Positions 63,798-64,000 of a DNA stretch of 64,000 nucleotides are shown piece after piece. The first letter of the stretch is position 1, and each line of letters opens with the position of its first letter. A model generated the notes under the pieces. That model was given only the letters and a program-made list of their open reading frames with translations. It made no database searches and had not been told where the DNA came from. The translations under genes were made by a program, and so were the position numbers. Origin of the DNA: CBDEUK01 sp965250225 (lineage in GTDB: Bacteria > Pseudomonadota > Gammaproteobacteria > Eutrophobiales > Eutrophobiaceae); assembly GCA_965250225.1 (NCBI GenBank), contig CBDFNQ010000030.1, forward strand, positions 53,730 through 117,729. The letters are read 5' to 3'.

Positions 63798-64000
63798 TTA
63801 ATTGAAATAAGATATTTTTATTTTTTCTCTTCCCTGTCTAATTTCTTCATTTGTATCATCTTTTTCAAAGTCGATGATTTTTATATGACTGCCATCAGTA
63901 TTTGTTTTTTCTAGATTTTTCTGTACTTCCGACTTTCTACTATCCGTTGTTTGATTTTCTGCTTGATCTTTTGCAACAGACTTTGTCCTGACTGTCTGTT
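63798..64000 (-). CDS. C-terminal end of a protein related to the repeat protein (partial)
   Basis: The last 67 codons enter from the right edge: QTVRTKSVAKDQAENQTTDS then KSEVQKNLEKTNTDG then HIKIIDFEKDDTNEEIRQGR and EKIKISYFN, stop at 63798. It is Lys/Glu-rich and clearly paralogous to the end of the neighbouring repeat protein (HIKIVDFDK ... KVKVLYFD). The rest lies beyond the window, so its own repeats cannot be seen. Function unknown. Confidence 0.6.
   Translation of the reverse strand, partial: QTVRTKSVAKDQAENQTTDSRKSEVQKNLEKTNTDGSHIKIIDFEKDDTNEEIRQGREKIKISYFN

Overview
The window reads as chromosomal DNA of a moderately AT-rich gammaproteobacterium, probably aquatic. The housekeeping block typA, dapB, dnaJ-dnaK-grpE-hrcA, nadK-recN, fur and bamE is typical of that class. 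A full beta-oxidation set, an outer-membrane porin, a Na+/solute symporter, a dimethylformamidase and a microbial rhodopsin suggest a free-living aerobe that scavenges lipids and small nitrogenous organics. No rRNA, tRNA or CRISPR array was recognised.

Layout. 1-15.7 kb is the conserved core: typA (cut by the left edge), dapB, a Sel1-repeat lipoprotein, a coupled S1C protease/FHA membrane-protein pair, the heat-shock genes with a CIRCE operator at hrcA and five hairpins between grpE and dnaK, then nadK-recN, fur and bamE. 15.7-19.6 kb is accessory DNA: a decayed IS982-type element, a Fic protein and a small broken coiled-coil gene. 19.7-22.3 kb (DUF4442 protein, fadH) and 30.2-39.9 kb (DUF4442 protein, TetR regulator, fadE, thioesterase, fused 3-hydroxyacyl-CoA dehydrogenase/enoyl-CoA hydratase, thiolase, fadD) are two halves of a fatty-acid degradation locus. 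They share the operator-like palindrome GAGCGCTCGCTC in front of fadH and fadE. Between them, 22.6-29.9 kb, lies a defence-type island: a CBASS operon (58-aa protein, YdjM-like membrane protein, HNH-SAVED effector, CD-NTase, stand-alone E2), an XRE regulator with a truncated ImmA-type peptidase joined by a deletion to the tail of a type III restriction-like helicase-nuclease, and a Fic protein with a degenerate active site.

40.3-46.6 kb encodes a sensory module: a MocR-type regulator lacking the PLP lysine, a TorT-like periplasmic binding protein, a histidine kinase and a double-receiver diguanylate-cyclase-like protein. From 64 kb down to 47.6 kb nearly everything is on the minus strand: a repeat protein, two unusually extended RbsC-type permeases, a rhodopsin, a flotillin, an alpha/beta hydrolase, a sodium/solute symporter, both subunits of N,N-dimethylformamidase and a porin. 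A reasonable reading is a light-energised uptake and hydrolysis system for small amides, sensed by the TorT-like module. The link between rhodopsin and amide use is inference from gene order.

Caution: about ten frameshifts fall between 59.9 and 63.7 kb, mostly at or near homopolymers and without substitution stops. This looks more like local sequence error than gene decay. The breaks in the IS982 copy, the coiled-coil gene and the ImmA/restriction fusion look like real decay.
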